This document shows positions 54,285 through 63,967 of a stretch of DNA of 64,000 bases, piece by piece. Source of the stretch: Marinobacter sp. BW6 (GTDB lineage Bacteria; Pseudomonadota; Gammaproteobacteria; Pseudomonadales; Oleiphilaceae); contig NZ_VIRN01000064.1 in NCBI RefSeq assembly GCF_008107725.1, positions 434,001 through 498,000 of the forward strand, read 5' to 3'. The stretch's first letter is position 1. Every line of letters starts with the position of its first letter. A program made the position numbers and the translations under genes. The notes under the pieces were generated by a model. The model worked only from the letters and a program-made list of their open reading frames with translations, was not told the origin of the DNA and ran no database searches.

Positions 54285-55873
54285 GCATCTCGGTTCAGTC
54301 GTTCCGTAGAGGGTACCCAGTCCAGCGACTTATACCACTGATCGCAGAGGCGCCGCACCGAACTCAGGTCATCCAGGGTCCTTTCCCCTAAAAGGGCCGG
54401 CAACTCGCGGGTAACAATCATGGCGAGCATCCGGGATTTTAACAGATGGTAGATCTGCTCAGTTCTGTTCAAGGTCTCCGGCGCTGGTGGCTCCTCAGAC
54501 GACACCAGCTCGCGCAGCAACTGGATATATGTCTCAATTTCGCGTGCTAACGGTGCCAGTTGCGGCAGTTTACCGGATTGGCGAAATTTCAGGAGTGCAG
54601 GCGCCAGGCTGGTTGCTTCGGTAAGATATCGACAGGTGCGAATGGACAATGTCAGGGTATCTACCGTGACAGGTAGCATCTTTTCTGCCCGAAGCCGGGA
54701 TATATACTCGGTGACCGCGCTATTGAGGCTCAGCGCCGCTTCTGACCTTGCCTGAATCTGCTCCGGCATCAGATCCTCCCGGTCGAGACAGACCCTCAAC
54801 AGGCCACGGGTCAGACCAATCAATCGTTTCATTTCCTGGTCAACGGCGCCCACGGCCAGCTCCGGGGTATTGATCAGGGTGTCATCCAGATAACGGGGCT
54901 CCGCGTTATCCTCTTCCTTACTTCGGAACATCCGCCCGAGGATTCGAGCGAATGGCCTGAGCAGCGGCAGCATAATGGCAGCGCCAAGCAGATTGAACAG
55001 GGTGTGGAAGATGGCCAGGGACATGGCGGCGTTAGTGTCCAACTCCAGCCAGCCGGTCACGACTGCCACCATCCAAAGCATCACCGGCAGAATCAGTATA
55101 GCGATAGCACCGGTGACCAGATTGAATATAACGTGACCAAGAGCAAGGCGCCTGGCGTTTGCGGTTGCCTTGAGTACCGCGATAGCGGCCGTGGATGTGG
55201 TTCCCAGGTTGGCCCCGATTACTGCAGCAGCGGCATCCTGCAGGGACAGTATATTACTGGCTGCGGCACTGAGTATGATAGCCAGTGCAGCGCTGGAGGA
55301 TTGGGTCAGAACGGTGGCCAGAAACCCGAACAGAACGAACAGCGGCAGCGCGAGCCCCTCGCCCAGAACATCGGAGCCATCAAGGCCTACGGTCAGCTGT
55401 CCGAGAGAGTCCTTTAGTACTGAGAGTCCGAGAAAGAAAAGGGCAAATCCTGCCAGGGCCTCCCCCAAAGACTGATTTCTTTGCCCGCGGCCAAGCAGTT
55501 TCAGTGCAACACCCGTCGCAAGCAGTGGCATGGCAAAGGCTTCGATCTTGAATCCGAAACCCACCAGGCTGACCAGCCAGCCGGTCATGGTAGTGCCGAC
55601 ATTTGCGCCGAAAACCACACCCAGAGAATGACTCAGGCTCAGCAAACCGGCGTTTACAAAACCGATGGTGGCAACCGTCACTGCGCTGGAGGATTGAACG
55701 ATCCCCGTGATCAACACTCCGGCTCCGAAGCCACGCAGGGGCGTGCGGGTCCAATGCCCGAGCATATGGCGCAACTGGTGCCCCGCGGCGCTTTTCAGGC
55801 CGTTGGTCATCATTTCCATGGCCAGCAGGAACAGGGCCAGGCCACCAAGAATCTGGAAGATAGTTGCAGTCAT
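54254..55873 (-). CDS. Na/Pi cotransporter family protein with PhoU-like tail
   Basis: This is a sodium-dependent phosphate transporter of the NptA/YjbB type. Two inverted repeats each carry the QSSS motif (GIVQSSSAVTVATIGF; VLTQSSSAALAIILS) within about eight membrane helices. From residue 340 a cytoplasmic PhoU-like helical domain follows (ELAVGAVDQEMKRLIGLTRG). It can export or import phosphate depending on gradients. Its 3' end overlaps the PhnD-GGDEF gene; the pairing of a phosphate-type binding domain with a phosphate transporter is suggestive but not proof of a link. Confidence 0.9.
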   Translation of the reverse strand: MTATIFQILGGLALFLLAMEMMTNGLKSAAGHQLRHMLGHWTRTPLRGFGAGVLITGIVQSSSAVTVATIGFVNAGLLSLSHSLGVVFGANVGTTMTGWLVSLVGFGFKIEAFAMPLLATGVALKLLGRGQRNQSLGEALAGFALFFLGLSVLKDSLGQLTVGLDGSDVLGEGLALPLFVLFGFLATVLTQSSSAALAIILSAAASNILSLQDAAAAVIGANLGTTSTAAIAVLKATANARRLALGHVIFNLVTGAIAILILPVMLWMVAVVTGWLELDTNAAMSLAIFHTLFNLLGAAIMLPLLRPFARILGRMFRSKEEDNAEPRYLDDTLINTPELAVGAVDQEMKRLIGLTRGLLRVCLDREDLMPEQIQARSEAALSLNSAVTEYISRLRAEKMLPVTVDTLTLSIRTCRYLTEATSLAPALLKFRQSGKLPQLAPLAREIETYIQLLRELVSSEEPPAPETLNRTEQIYHLLKSRMLAMIVTRELPALLGERTLDDLSSVRRLCDQWYKSLDWVPSTERLNRDAQPVGAENRT

Positions 55874-55946
55874 GTCAGAACTTATTGACTGAAAACGGGG
55901 TTACTCTGAGCTTAGCAGAGCCCGGGGCTAGCGGGGCGGCGGTTAC

Positions 55947-57155
55947 TCACGCGAGGAATTTCCGGACATCGATTTTATACTTATCCGGGTCCACCGCCCG
56001 GAGGATTCGATCCTGGGTGCTCGGTTTGGCGAGATCGATGGTGTCCACTGTGATCGGCATGCGGAATTTGGTGTGGTACATCACCCGCACAGTCGGCAGT
56101 CTCTGGTCGCTCTCGTTGGCTTCGATTACCACGCCAAGTCGTCCACTTTCCAGAAGTACCAGAGAGCCCACCGGATAGAGGCCCAGGCACCGGATAAACT
56201 GTTTGACCAGGCTGGGGTCCAGATGACTGCCGCTCCACTCCAAGAGCTTCTTCAGGCCCTGTGTGGGTGTCATGCCCTTGTGATAAACCCGATCTGCGGT
56301 GATCGCGTCATAGACGTCGCTGATGGCCACCATGCGACCATATTCCGAGATCTCGTCGCCCTTAAGGCCTTCCGGATAGCCCGTGCCGTCCAGGCGCTCA
56401 TGGTGTTGGGCCGCCGTGATGACGGTGAGCTCACCAATGCCTTCGGTGGTGGCGAGGATGTCCCGTGAGTGGCGAGCGTGAAGTTTCATCACCTCGAACT
56501 CTTCGGCCGTCAGGCGACCAGGTTTGTGCAGTATCTCATCGGGTGTAAGGATCTTGCCAAGATCATGGAGCAGTGCGCCGACGATCGTCTGGTGCAGGAC
56601 ATCAGAAGAAAGGCCGCGGTAATTGCCAAACAGGGACATGAGTACACTCAGGTTGACCGAGTGTTCCAGCAGATAATTGTCTTTCTCCCGGATTCGTCCC
56701 AGACAGCTCAGGGCATTGGCATTGCGAAGCACAGAATGTTGGAGTTCATCCGCCAATTGATGGATGGGCGCAACGTCGATAGCTCCGCCGACCTTGGCGT
56801 GGTTCATGAACTCGCCCACCAGCCCCTGGGCCTGGCTGTGGACTTGCTGGGCGATCACCATTTCTTCCGCGAGTGGCACATGGGGGCGCAGGCCCGGCGT
56901 CAGTTCGCCAGCCCTTTGAAGGGCCGACTCATTGCGCCGATCGACTTCGGTGGCGGTCTCGGCGTCCTGGGTATCGATACCTTTCGAGGCGTCGATGTAT
57001 ACAAACGCCACGCCCATGCGCCGGATTTTATCGATGGTTTCCTCTTTTTTGATCACACCGCGCTTGCGCTGGGTGTTATGAGGAATCCAGTCGTTGTTCA
57101 GGTCGGTTATGTACATCCCGACCTTGAGTGCGGAGATGGGAACGCGTTTGATCAT
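55947..57155 (-). CDS. DUF3391 HD-GYP domain protein (c-di-GMP phosphodiesterase candidate)
   Basis: The N-terminal DUF3391 region (ISALKVGMYITDLNNDW) precedes an HD-GYP domain with the metal motif ALLHDLGKILTPDEI and the HHERLDGTGYP signature. The GYP residues are intact, so hydrolysis of c-di-GMP is expected. The gene overlaps tatD by four bases on the same strand. It would oppose the GGDEF enzymes elsewhere in the window. Confidence 0.93.
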   Translation of the reverse strand: MIKRVPISALKVGMYITDLNNDWIPHNTQRKRGVIKKEETIDKIRRMGVAFVYIDASKGIDTQDAETATEVDRRNESALQRAGELTPGLRPHVPLAEEMVIAQQVHSQAQGLVGEFMNHAKVGGAIDVAPIHQLADELQHSVLRNANALSCLGRIREKDNYLLEHSVNLSVLMSLFGNYRGLSSDVLHQTIVGALLHDLGKILTPDEILHKPGRLTAEEFEVMKLHARHSRDILATTEGIGELTVITAAQHHERLDGTGYPEGLKGDEISEYGRMVAISDVYDAITADRVYHKGMTPTQGLKKLLEWSGSHLDPSLVKQFIRCLGLYPVGSLVLLESGRLGVVIEANESDQRLPTVRVMYHTKFRMPITVDTIDLAKPSTQDRILRAVDPDKYKIDVRKFLA

Positions 57156-57961
57156 TCAGTCGGGAAAAACGTCCGCAAGCTGTTGTTGTAGGTTTTAGCG
57201 ATTACTTCATCAAGGGGAAGCTCTTTCACCTCGGCGATTTTTTCGGCCACAAAGGGCAGGTAAAACGGTGCGTTTTCCTTGCCGCGGTAGGGAACCGGGG
57301 TCAGGAACGGAGAGTCGGTTTCCAGGAGAATCTGGTCGATGGGTGCCATCCGCACGATGTCCCGAACGTTCTCGGCCTTGTTGAACGTGGTAATGCCGTT
57401 GAAACCCAGACACCAGCCGTGATCCAAAGCATACCGGGCGAGCCCCGGGCCGGAAGTGAAGCTGTGGATCACGCCACGGCGTTTCAAAGTGGTTTCAAAT
57501 TCACCGAGAATGGCGATGGTGTCTTCGTCGGCTTCACGGCTATGGATAACCACGGGGCGGTCTGTGTCACAGGCGATCTGCAGCTGACGCCGGAACACGT
57601 CCCGCTGTACGTCCCGGTCAGCGTTGTCGTAAAAATAATCCAGCCCGATTTCGCCCACGGCAACGATCTTCTCGTCCCGGGCGTGGGCGCGGATTTCGGC
57701 TTCTACGTCATCGGAATAGCTTTCAGCATCGTGGGGATGGATTCCCTGGGTACCGTAGACCCAGGGGGCAACCTGGCTGAGCTCTCGTACCCTGGCAAGG
57801 TTATCCGGGGACACCGCAATGGTGATCACTTTCTCGATATTGACCCCTTGGGCCTGTTCCAGAGTCTCTTCAAGCGGACGGTCCTTGAGGTAATCCAGGT
57901 GACAGTGGGTCTCTATGATCGGATGATCGAATACGGGAATCTCGCGACGTTTTTTACTCAT
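57152..57961 (-). CDS. TatD family metal-dependent hydrolase
   Basis: A TIM-barrel metallohydrolase of the TatD/YcfH family with the ligands in IIETHCHLDYL, VGEIGLDYFY, VIHSREA and LLETDSPFLTP. Members have DNase or D-aminoacyl-tRNA-like hydrolase activity. The 269 residues and full motif set make the family secure; the exact paralogue is not. The stop overlaps the start of the HD-GYP gene. Confidence 0.93.
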   Translation of the reverse strand: MSKKRREIPVFDHPIIETHCHLDYLKDRPLEETLEQAQGVNIEKVITIAVSPDNLARVRELSQVAPWVYGTQGIHPHDAESYSDDVEAEIRAHARDEKIVAVGEIGLDYFYDNADRDVQRDVFRRQLQIACDTDRPVVIHSREADEDTIAILGEFETTLKRRGVIHSFTSGPGLARYALDHGWCLGFNGITTFNKAENVRDIVRMAPIDQILLETDSPFLTPVPYRGKENAPFYLPFVAEKIAEVKELPLDEVIAKTYNNSLRTFFPTE

Positions 57962-58090
57962 TGCCGGGTACTACACTCCATCGCAACCTGCGTTTGGGCT
58001 GCTATTCTGTGAATTCAGGCTCATAAGTTTACCAGCTTGTACGATTGTTGACCTGTATTACCTTAATAGGGACTTGCACGGAGCACCTTG

Positions 58091-58924
58091 ATGAAGCTGT
58101 CGGCGTTTGCCAGTTCTTTTCTTTACGACCCTGGAAAGCCCAGATTCCGGGATTACCCGACTTTTCTGGATGGCGATGACACCACCCTGCCAGGATTGGA
58201 AGCCAGTCTGGATCAGATCGGTGAATACCAGCGCCGGCTCTGGGCCAACCAGGCCAGGGCGGTTCTATTGGTTACCCACGGCCCGGACACCAGCGGAAAA
58301 GACAGCCTGATCCGCACCCTGGCAACCTACGCGGACCCCGCCGGTTTTCACGCCTGGTCGTTCAGCCGGCCCAGGGGCCCCGAAATCCGGCACGATTTTC
58401 TCTGGCGGGTTACGCCGTTTCTGCCCGGCTTTGGCCAGATGGTCGCTTTCAATCGCAGCCATCATGAAGCAGTGATCGCCGAGCGGGTATGGCCGGTCCA
58501 CACGCCTGACAGCTACAACTGGCAAAACCGTTACCAGTCCATTCGGAACTTCGAAAATCACCTGGTGCAGGAGGGGACCATGGTGATCAAGGTCTGGCTC
58601 AACCTGTCTGAGGACGAGCATCGTCAGCGTCTGCTGAAACGCCTCGACAAACCGCGCAAACGCTGGAAGTTTGATAAGTCGGATATTGACGGCTGGGAAA
58701 AACGCCGAGAGTACGAAGCGTTTGCCGAGGAAGCCATGGCCGCGACCCACGCAGAACAGGCGCCCTGGTTTATCGTGCCGGGTGATCGGAAGCCCCAGGC
58801 GCGCGCGATTGTCGCGGCCATTCTGGCTGAGCAGTTGCAGAAACTGGCGCCGGATTACCCGAAAGAAGACGAGAATGTTTTGAAAGAGTACCGTCGCCTG
58901 CTGGCGAAAAGCGGCGTGAAATAA
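58091..58924 (+). CDS. Polyphosphate kinase 2 family protein
   Basis: It transfers phosphate between polyphosphate and nucleotides. Walker A is GPDTSGKDSLIR (about residue 67). The PPK2 lid and Walker B segments are SFSRPRGPEIRHDFLWRV and VAFNRSHHEAVIAERVWP. The KRLDKPRKRWKFDKSDIDGW stretch is typical. The 277 residues are those of a single-domain PPK2. I choose ATG 58091 over TTG 58088 directly before it. It is divergent from tatD. Confidence 0.9.
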   Translation: MKLSAFASSFLYDPGKPRFRDYPTFLDGDDTTLPGLEASLDQIGEYQRRLWANQARAVLLVTHGPDTSGKDSLIRTLATYADPAGFHAWSFSRPRGPEIRHDFLWRVTPFLPGFGQMVAFNRSHHEAVIAERVWPVHTPDSYNWQNRYQSIRNFENHLVQEGTMVIKVWLNLSEDEHRQRLLKRLDKPRKRWKFDKSDIDGWEKRREYEAFAEEAMAATHAEQAPWFIVPGDRKPQARAIVAAILAEQLQKLAPDYPKEDENVLKEYRRLLAKSGVK

Positions 58925-58941
58925 ACACTGGGGAGGAATGC

Positions 58942-60213
58942 ATGCACGTTGTTGTCGTTGGTGGCGGCGTGGTGGGAATGACCACCGCCTACGAGCTGAA
59001 TCGCCGAGGCCACCAGGTTACTGTGCTGGAGCGCCATGCCGTGGCCGGTAATGAAACCAGCAAGGCCAACGCGGCCCAGCGATCCTATGGCGTGGTGTAC
59101 CCCTGGGCCGATCCCGCGATTGTGTTCAAGGCCATCCCCTGGATCCTCAAGCAGGACGGCCCCCTGAAGCTTCGCTTCCCGCCGTCTGTGGAAACACTCA
59201 AGTTCATGTTTTCCACGCTCCGTTACGCCTGGTCGCCAGGGCTGTTCGGATTGAATCGCCGCGCCATGTTGCGCCTCGGCATCCACAGCCGGGAACGGTT
59301 CCTGGCGCTTGAGAAGGAGCTTGACCTGTCCTTCGATGGCGACCATCAAGGCCTTCTGCACCTGGCCAGTACTCCGGAGGCACTGGAAGGCTACAGGGCG
59401 ACTCATGACTTGCTGAACGAGCTGGGTATCCCTTCCCGTTTGCTCACCCCGGAACAGGTACGCGAAGCCGAACCCGGCATGGTCGGCTACGGTCCGCTCT
59501 TCGGTGCCTTGAGCTACGACACAGACGGTACCGGCGATTGTCACCAGTTCGCCCGGGAGCTGGCGAAAGCCTGCGAGGCAAAGGGAGTGCTCGTTCGTTA
59601 CAACGTGGAAGCGGAAAAGCTGATTGCTGATGACCACAAAGTCAGTGCAATTTCTGTCAGAAACAATGATGGGGTCATGGAAACACTGGAAGCGGATGCC
59701 TTCGTGATCAGCGCCGGCTGCTGGTCTAACCATCTTGTGGAAGCCCTGGGCCTGCAACTGCCCATCTATCCGGTAAAGGGCTACAGCTTGACGGTTCCTA
59801 TGAAAGACCCCGAGCGAGGACCGGCTTCCACCATCCATGACGACAACTACAAAGTCGTTTCTACCCGTCTGGGCAATCGGTTACGTGCCACAGGGTTTGT
59901 CGAGCTGGCGGATTTCAACCGGGATATTCCCGAAGCCCGACTGGCAACTATCAAGAAGTCGGTCGAATCCCGGTTCCCCGGCTGCGCGGATCTTGATGCT
60001 GCCGAAACCTGGACCGGCTTCCGCCCAATGACCCCGGACGGCCCGGCGATTATCGGCCGTGGCACTAGAGAGAACCTCTTTTTGAACACCGGCCACGGCA
60101 CCTTCGGCTGGACCCTGTCCGCGGGCAGTGCTGATGTCATCGCCCAGGTAATCGACGGCGAGGAACCCGCCATCTGTCTGGATGCCTTCCGGCCAGGAAG
60201 ATTCCAGGAGTAG
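58942..60213 (+). CDS. dadA: D-amino acid dehydrogenase small subunit (DadA-like FAD oxidoreductase)
   Basis: This is a flavoprotein deaminating D-amino acids to oxo acids with electrons passing to the respiratory chain. The FAD motif VVVGGGVVGMTTAYELNRRG opens the protein. Other DadA features are ANAAQRSYGVVYPWADP, PVKGYSLTVP and the C-terminal NTGHGTFGWTLSAGSA. The 423 residues match (E. coli 432). GGAGG precedes ATG 58942. The partner alanine racemase DadX is not in the window. Confidence 0.92.
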   Translation: MHVVVVGGGVVGMTTAYELNRRGHQVTVLERHAVAGNETSKANAAQRSYGVVYPWADPAIVFKAIPWILKQDGPLKLRFPPSVETLKFMFSTLRYAWSPGLFGLNRRAMLRLGIHSRERFLALEKELDLSFDGDHQGLLHLASTPEALEGYRATHDLLNELGIPSRLLTPEQVREAEPGMVGYGPLFGALSYDTDGTGDCHQFARELAKACEAKGVLVRYNVEAEKLIADDHKVSAISVRNNDGVMETLEADAFVISAGCWSNHLVEALGLQLPIYPVKGYSLTVPMKDPERGPASTIHDDNYKVVSTRLGNRLRATGFVELADFNRDIPEARLATIKKSVESRFPGCADLDAAETWTGFRPMTPDGPAIIGRGTRENLFLNTGHGTFGWTLSAGSADVIAQVIDGEEPAICLDAFRPGRFQE

Positions 60214-60251
60214 TTTCAGTAAATCGGTGCGCGCAAAAGGCCCGGGAAGGC

Positions 60252-60980
60252 TTATCCGGCTGGCTCATCCTCAGAATCAGAGTGCGCTGGAGAACTAGAT
60301 TCCACAACGCGCTCAACGTTCGAGCACAGCGTATGAACAAACCCGATATCCCGATCAGACAATAACGGCAGCCGCTCGAAAACCCACTGGGATAACTTCC
60401 CTGCGGGCGGTGTATCCAGCTCCGGTAGCAAGGTTTCAAGTCGGCCGCGGAGTGCGCCAAGACGGTTCTCATCGGCAGGCTCGCTCAGGCTATCCTTGGT
60501 TTCCGAAAGCCCGGACATTTCCCAGGCATAGAGCATCACGGATTGAGCCAGGTTCAGGGACGGGTAGGCCACCTTCATGGGAATGCCAGTCAGCAGATCG
60601 CAGAGCGCCAGTTCGTCATTGGACAGCCCTCGGTCCTCGCGGCCAAATACCAGAGCTGCCGTGGCCACGGATGAACCCTTGGTTGCCAATGCTTCCCGCA
60701 GGCGTGGGGGCGTGTGCCAGTCCTTACGCTGGTGCCGTGGCTTGGCTGAGGTCCCCATCAGCAGGTCTACGGAGTTTCTTACCGCCGCCAGATCGGGGAA
60801 AATGCGCGCATTGTCCAGGATGTGGTCGCTGCCATGGGCCAGCCAGTGGGCTTCCGGACGCGTGTGCAGGTCCGAGTTGACCAGCCAGAGTTCGCCGAAG
60901 CCCATGGTGCACAGGGCGCGGGCGGCCGCTCCGACATTTTCCGGAACCTTGGGTTCAACAAGTACAAAGGCCAGTTGCAT
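60252..60980 (-). CDS. SPOUT-class tRNA/rRNA 2'-O-methyltransferase, LasT/TrmJ group
   Basis: A knotted SPOUT methyltransferase. The N terminus FVLVEPKVPENVGAAARALC and the knot motifs VFGREDRGLSNDELALCDLL and AYPSLNLAQSVMLYAWE are conserved. Overall it reads closer to E. coli LasT (YjtD) than to TrmJ. The target nucleotide is not known from sequence. ATG 60980 follows GGAGG. Its start codon shares bases with the start of the divergent gene. Confidence 0.87.
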   Translation of the reverse strand: MQLAFVLVEPKVPENVGAAARALCTMGFGELWLVNSDLHTRPEAHWLAHGSDHILDNARIFPDLAAVRNSVDLLMGTSAKPRHQRKDWHTPPRLREALATKGSSVATAALVFGREDRGLSNDELALCDLLTGIPMKVAYPSLNLAQSVMLYAWEMSGLSETKDSLSEPADENRLGALRGRLETLLPELDTPPAGKLSQWVFERLPLLSDRDIGFVHTLCSNVERVVESSSPAHSDSEDEPAG

Positions 60981-62253
60981 GACGTTACCTCCGGCGGCGA
61001 GTTTACACCACGACGCGGAATCTTTTTACCAGCGGTGGCAGCAGCTGAACGACTGGCTTGTTGAGCACCGGGAGTTCTGGCAACCGGCGCCGTTCATGAC
61101 ACCGGAACCAGCGTGGACACGCCATTATCCGGAACTGGCCGCAATGCTGGCAGGGCTTACTGATGACGAATGCCGGCACCTGGATGACGCTCCGGTTGAG
61201 CTGGCCGCCAGGGCATCCCGGTGGCTGTCGTCCCTGGAAGGTTATTCGGAAATGGTGCTACTTCCCCAGCTTTTGCCGTCAGCCGAAAAGGTTTCGGAGG
61301 CGACCCTGCCGGAAATCCGGGCCACGGACATGCCGGGCCGGAAACGATTGCAGTCAGGTGCGTTTGCCGCAGCTATCGTTCCCCTGGGGCATTCTGTGCT
61401 GGATTGGTGTTGTGGCAAGGGCCATCTGTCCCGGACACTGGCGCCGCTTTGCCCCGGTGAGATACAGGGTTTCGAGTGGAATCAGGAGCTGGCGCGGGAC
61501 GGCAATCGACTGGCCCAACAGTTCGGAGATCGTGTGTCGATCCGCTGCCAGGACGTCATGGCAACGGATCTGTCGCTTCCGAAACGTCACCATGGTGTTG
61601 CACTCCATGCCTGCGGCGATCTGCATCGGCAGTTACTGAAGCGAGGCAGCGAAGCCGGGTTGCCGAGACTGAGTATCTCACCTTGTTGTTACCACCTGAC
61701 CGACCAGGATATCTACCAGCCCCTTTCTGACCGAGCGTCGGGTTATCGGGAGACACTGCAACCAGGCCGAACCGACTTGCGGCTGGCGGTTCAGGAAACA
61801 GTGACCGCGCCAGCGCGGGTCCGTAAACAGACCCGTCTGATCAGTCAGTGGCGCCTCGGCTTTGATGGCCTGCAGCGGTCCTTGCGAGGGCGGGACGAAT
61901 ACCTTCCAGTGCCGTCTCATCCGGCACGGCTGGTTAATGAGGGCTTTGAGGCTTTTTGCCGCTGGGCGGCGGCGAAAAAACACCTCGAATTACCCGGCAG
62001 CGTGGACTTCGATGACTGGCTTGCGTGCGGCGAGCGTCGGCTGGCGGAGGTTCGCCGCCATGAGCTGGTCAGACATCTATTCCGACGTCCTCTGGAGCTC
62101 TGGATGGTGCTGGATTACGCGCTGTTCCTGGAGGAGCAGGGTTACCGGGTACAACTCGGGCAGTTCTGCGACCGGGCACTGACGCCCCGGAATCTGCTGC
62201 TCGATGCGGTCAGGGTTTCCGATACTCCACCCGGTCAACACAGCCATCCCTGA
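60979..62253 (+). CDS. SAM-dependent methyltransferase (METTL25/RRNAD1-like)
   Basis: The core motif I is VLDWCCGKGHLSRTLA, followed by GVALHACGDLHRQLL and LSISPCCYHL. This set (GKGHLSR, HACGDL, CCYH) matches the methyltransferase family containing METTL25 and RRNAD1. The N-terminal 130 and C-terminal 150 residues are helical and not obviously conserved. ATG 60979 lies behind AAAGG; a longer frame runs back through the divergent gene but is not credible. The 3' end overlaps the next minus-strand gene by 44 bases. The substrate is unknown. Confidence 0.82.
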   Translation: MTLPPAASLHHDAESFYQRWQQLNDWLVEHREFWQPAPFMTPEPAWTRHYPELAAMLAGLTDDECRHLDDAPVELAARASRWLSSLEGYSEMVLLPQLLPSAEKVSEATLPEIRATDMPGRKRLQSGAFAAAIVPLGHSVLDWCCGKGHLSRTLAPLCPGEIQGFEWNQELARDGNRLAQQFGDRVSIRCQDVMATDLSLPKRHHGVALHACGDLHRQLLKRGSEAGLPRLSISPCCYHLTDQDIYQPLSDRASGYRETLQPGRTDLRLAVQETVTAPARVRKQTRLISQWRLGFDGLQRSLRGRDEYLPVPSHPARLVNEGFEAFCRWAAAKKHLELPGSVDFDDWLACGERRLAEVRRHELVRHLFRRPLELWMVLDYALFLEEQGYRVQLGQFCDRALTPRNLLLDAVRVSDTPPGQHSHP

Positions 62254-62689
62254 AATACACATAGGTTAGCTCGTACAGCGCGCCGTAATAGCGGGTCTGG
62301 TAGATCCAGACTTCCTGAGGGCTGGTGTAGGTTTCAGGCGGATTGCCAAAGGCCCGGCGCACATGCTCTCGGGTCATGCCCTGGACGACCTGCTCGCGGA
62401 CCAGATAACGACGCAAATCGGTGGAGTTGATAAACCGGCAGGTGCCGGCCTCTTCCTTGGGTTCCTGCTCTTCGGACTGTTCTCGGGAATCCGGGGCCTC
62501 CAGCGCCGGGAGGTTCTGGTCAAAGCTGCCACCAATCCGGTTATCCCTCAGCTCAACCGATTCTGCATCCTCCCCGCATGGCTGGTCGGAGAACACGGTA
62601 TTGCCCTCTTTATCGCAGCGGAAAACCTGAGCTTCTGCCGGCGCTGCCAGGGCAAGCATGATAGTCATCAGGCCAATAGGTCGGAGCAT
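62210..62689 (-). CDS. DUF4124 exported protein with SmpA/OmlA-like C terminus
   Basis: A signal peptide (IMLALAAPAEAQ) is followed by the DUF4124 motif VFRCDKEGNTVFSDQPCG, with two cysteines likely to pair. An acidic linker follows. The last 60 residues (VVQGMTREHVRRAFGNPPET and VWIYQ) resemble the small SmpA/OmlA-type repeat. ATG 62689 has a weak ribosome-binding site. It lies just past the OmpA terminator. Confidence 0.82.
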   Translation of the reverse strand: MLRPIGLMTIMLALAAPAEAQVFRCDKEGNTVFSDQPCGEDAESVELRDNRIGGSFDQNLPALEAPDSREQSEEQEPKEEAGTCRFINSTDLRRYLVREQVVQGMTREHVRRAFGNPPETYTSPQEVWIYQTRYYGALYELTYVYFRDGCVDRVEYRKP

Positions 62690-62713
62690 TGGTTTCTCGC
62701 TTTTCCAGAAGCA

Positions 62714-62739
62714 GAAAAGGCGCCGGAGGGCGCCTTTTC
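62714..62739 (-). terminator. Terminator of the OmpA porin gene
   Basis: GAAAAGGCGCC, loop GGAG, GGCGCCTTTTC: a perfect eleven-base-pair stem with a T-run on the minus strand, 29 bases past the stop of the gene at 62768. Confidence 0.88.
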
Positions 62740-62767
62740 AACAATCCACTCAGATATCAACCGGTGG

Positions 62768-63967
62768 TTAGCGGCGAATCTGAATGCGCGCTTCAACCCG
62801 GCGGTTGGCAGCACGGCCGTCTGCTGTGTTGTTAGACGCAATTGGCGCCTCTTCACCGTAACCTACGGCTTCCACCCGTGATGGATCAATGCCCAGAGGT
62901 CCGGTCAAACGACCGGCAACCGCCTCAGCGCGACGCTGGGACAGGAACTGGTTGTAGTCGGCGTCACCGCGGCTGTCGGAGTGACCGGCAATTTCCACGA
63001 TGGTTTCCGGGTTTTCCTGCATAAAGTCAGCAACCCGACTGATTTCGCTGTCGTAGGCGTTGCCGATCACAGAGCTGTTGGTCGGGAACTGCACTTCGAT
63101 GGTGAAGGTCTGGATGGTTTCCGTTACACCCTCACAGCCGGTGTCATCCACTTCTGCACCGGCGGTGGTGTTGGGGCACAGATCCTGGCTGTTCACTACG
63201 CCATCGTTATCGCTGTCCAGTTCACAGCCACGGCTGTCGACTTCAGCACCACGTGTGGTATTTGGGCACTGATCGCGACTGTCAGCAACGGCGTCGCGAT
63301 CCTCATCCGGCTCACAGCCATTGCTGTCAACGGGTGCTCCAGCCGGAGTGCCGGGACACTGGTCTCTTGAATCCGGGACGCCATCGCCATCAGCGTCTGC
63401 GGGCTTTGGAGCGGCCTGGGCCACGGTGCGGGCAAAGGCAAAGCTGATGCCCAGAGAGACTTGGGTATCAAACGTGCTCTCATCGATCCCGTGGAACTCG
63501 CGGAGATCGCCGCGCAGTGATACGGCATCGCTGATGTTGTAACGGAAACCGGTACCTACATTGACCCGAGTCTCGTCATGGTTGCTGCCAGCGGTCTGAA
63601 CACCACTGTTGTCCGAACCAAAGTCTGCATGGCCTGCGCCCAGAGAAACGTATGGGTTCCAGGCCTCCTCTGGGCCTGCAAAGTAGTAGGTACCATCAAC
63701 CCGAACTTCATCAAATTCGGATTCGCCGGCCACGTATTTGCGATCGGCGTCGGCGCGTGAGTAAAGTGCCTCAACTGACCAGTGGGGGCGGAAGCGGTAT
63801 TCCACACCAACGCCGAAGGTCCCGGTCTCGCTCAGATCGCGTTTGTCGTCAAATAGCTGGAAGCCGGCAAACGGATTGATATAGATGGTTTCCTGGCGGT
63901 CGGCCAGGGCCGGGGATGCCAGAGTTGCGGCCAGTACAGCCGCGGAAATCGGACGCATGATGTTCAT
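62768..63967 (-). CDS. OmpA-family porin with thrombospondin type-3 repeats
   Basis: ATG 63967 follows AGGAGG. A signal peptide (AAVLAATLASPALA) precedes an eight-stranded barrel (about 25-190). Three calcium-type TSP3 repeats follow (DADGDGVPDSRDQCPGTPAG, DEDRDAVADSRDQCPNTTRG and DSDNDGVVNSQDLCPNTTAG). A C-terminal peptidoglycan-binding OmpA domain ends the protein (IVEIAGHSDSRGDADYNQFL; GRAANRRVEARI). Each repeat has a conserved cysteine. It should tie the outer membrane to the wall, with calcium stiffening the linker. This is the OprF-like architecture. Confidence 0.93.
   Translation of the reverse strand: MNIMRPISAAVLAATLASPALADRQETIYINPFAGFQLFDDKRDLSETGTFGVGVEYRFRPHWSVEALYSRADADRKYVAGESEFDEVRVDGTYYFAGPEEAWNPYVSLGAGHADFGSDNSGVQTAGSNHDETRVNVGTGFRYNISDAVSLRGDLREFHGIDESTFDTQVSLGISFAFARTVAQAAPKPADADGDGVPDSRDQCPGTPAGAPVDSNGCEPDEDRDAVADSRDQCPNTTRGAEVDSRGCELDSDNDGVVNSQDLCPNTTAGAEVDDTGCEGVTETIQTFTIEVQFPTNSSVIGNAYDSEISRVADFMQENPETIVEIAGHSDSRGDADYNQFLSQRRAEAVAGRLTGPLGIDPSRVEAVGYGEEAPIASNNTADGRAANRRVEARIQIRR

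Noticed and set aside
58436..58500. Apparent loss of the Walker B aspartate in the PPK2 protein (FNRSHHE)
   Set aside because: Asparagine-type FNRSHYE motifs are, from family knowledge, normal in this PPK2 group, so this is not a defect.
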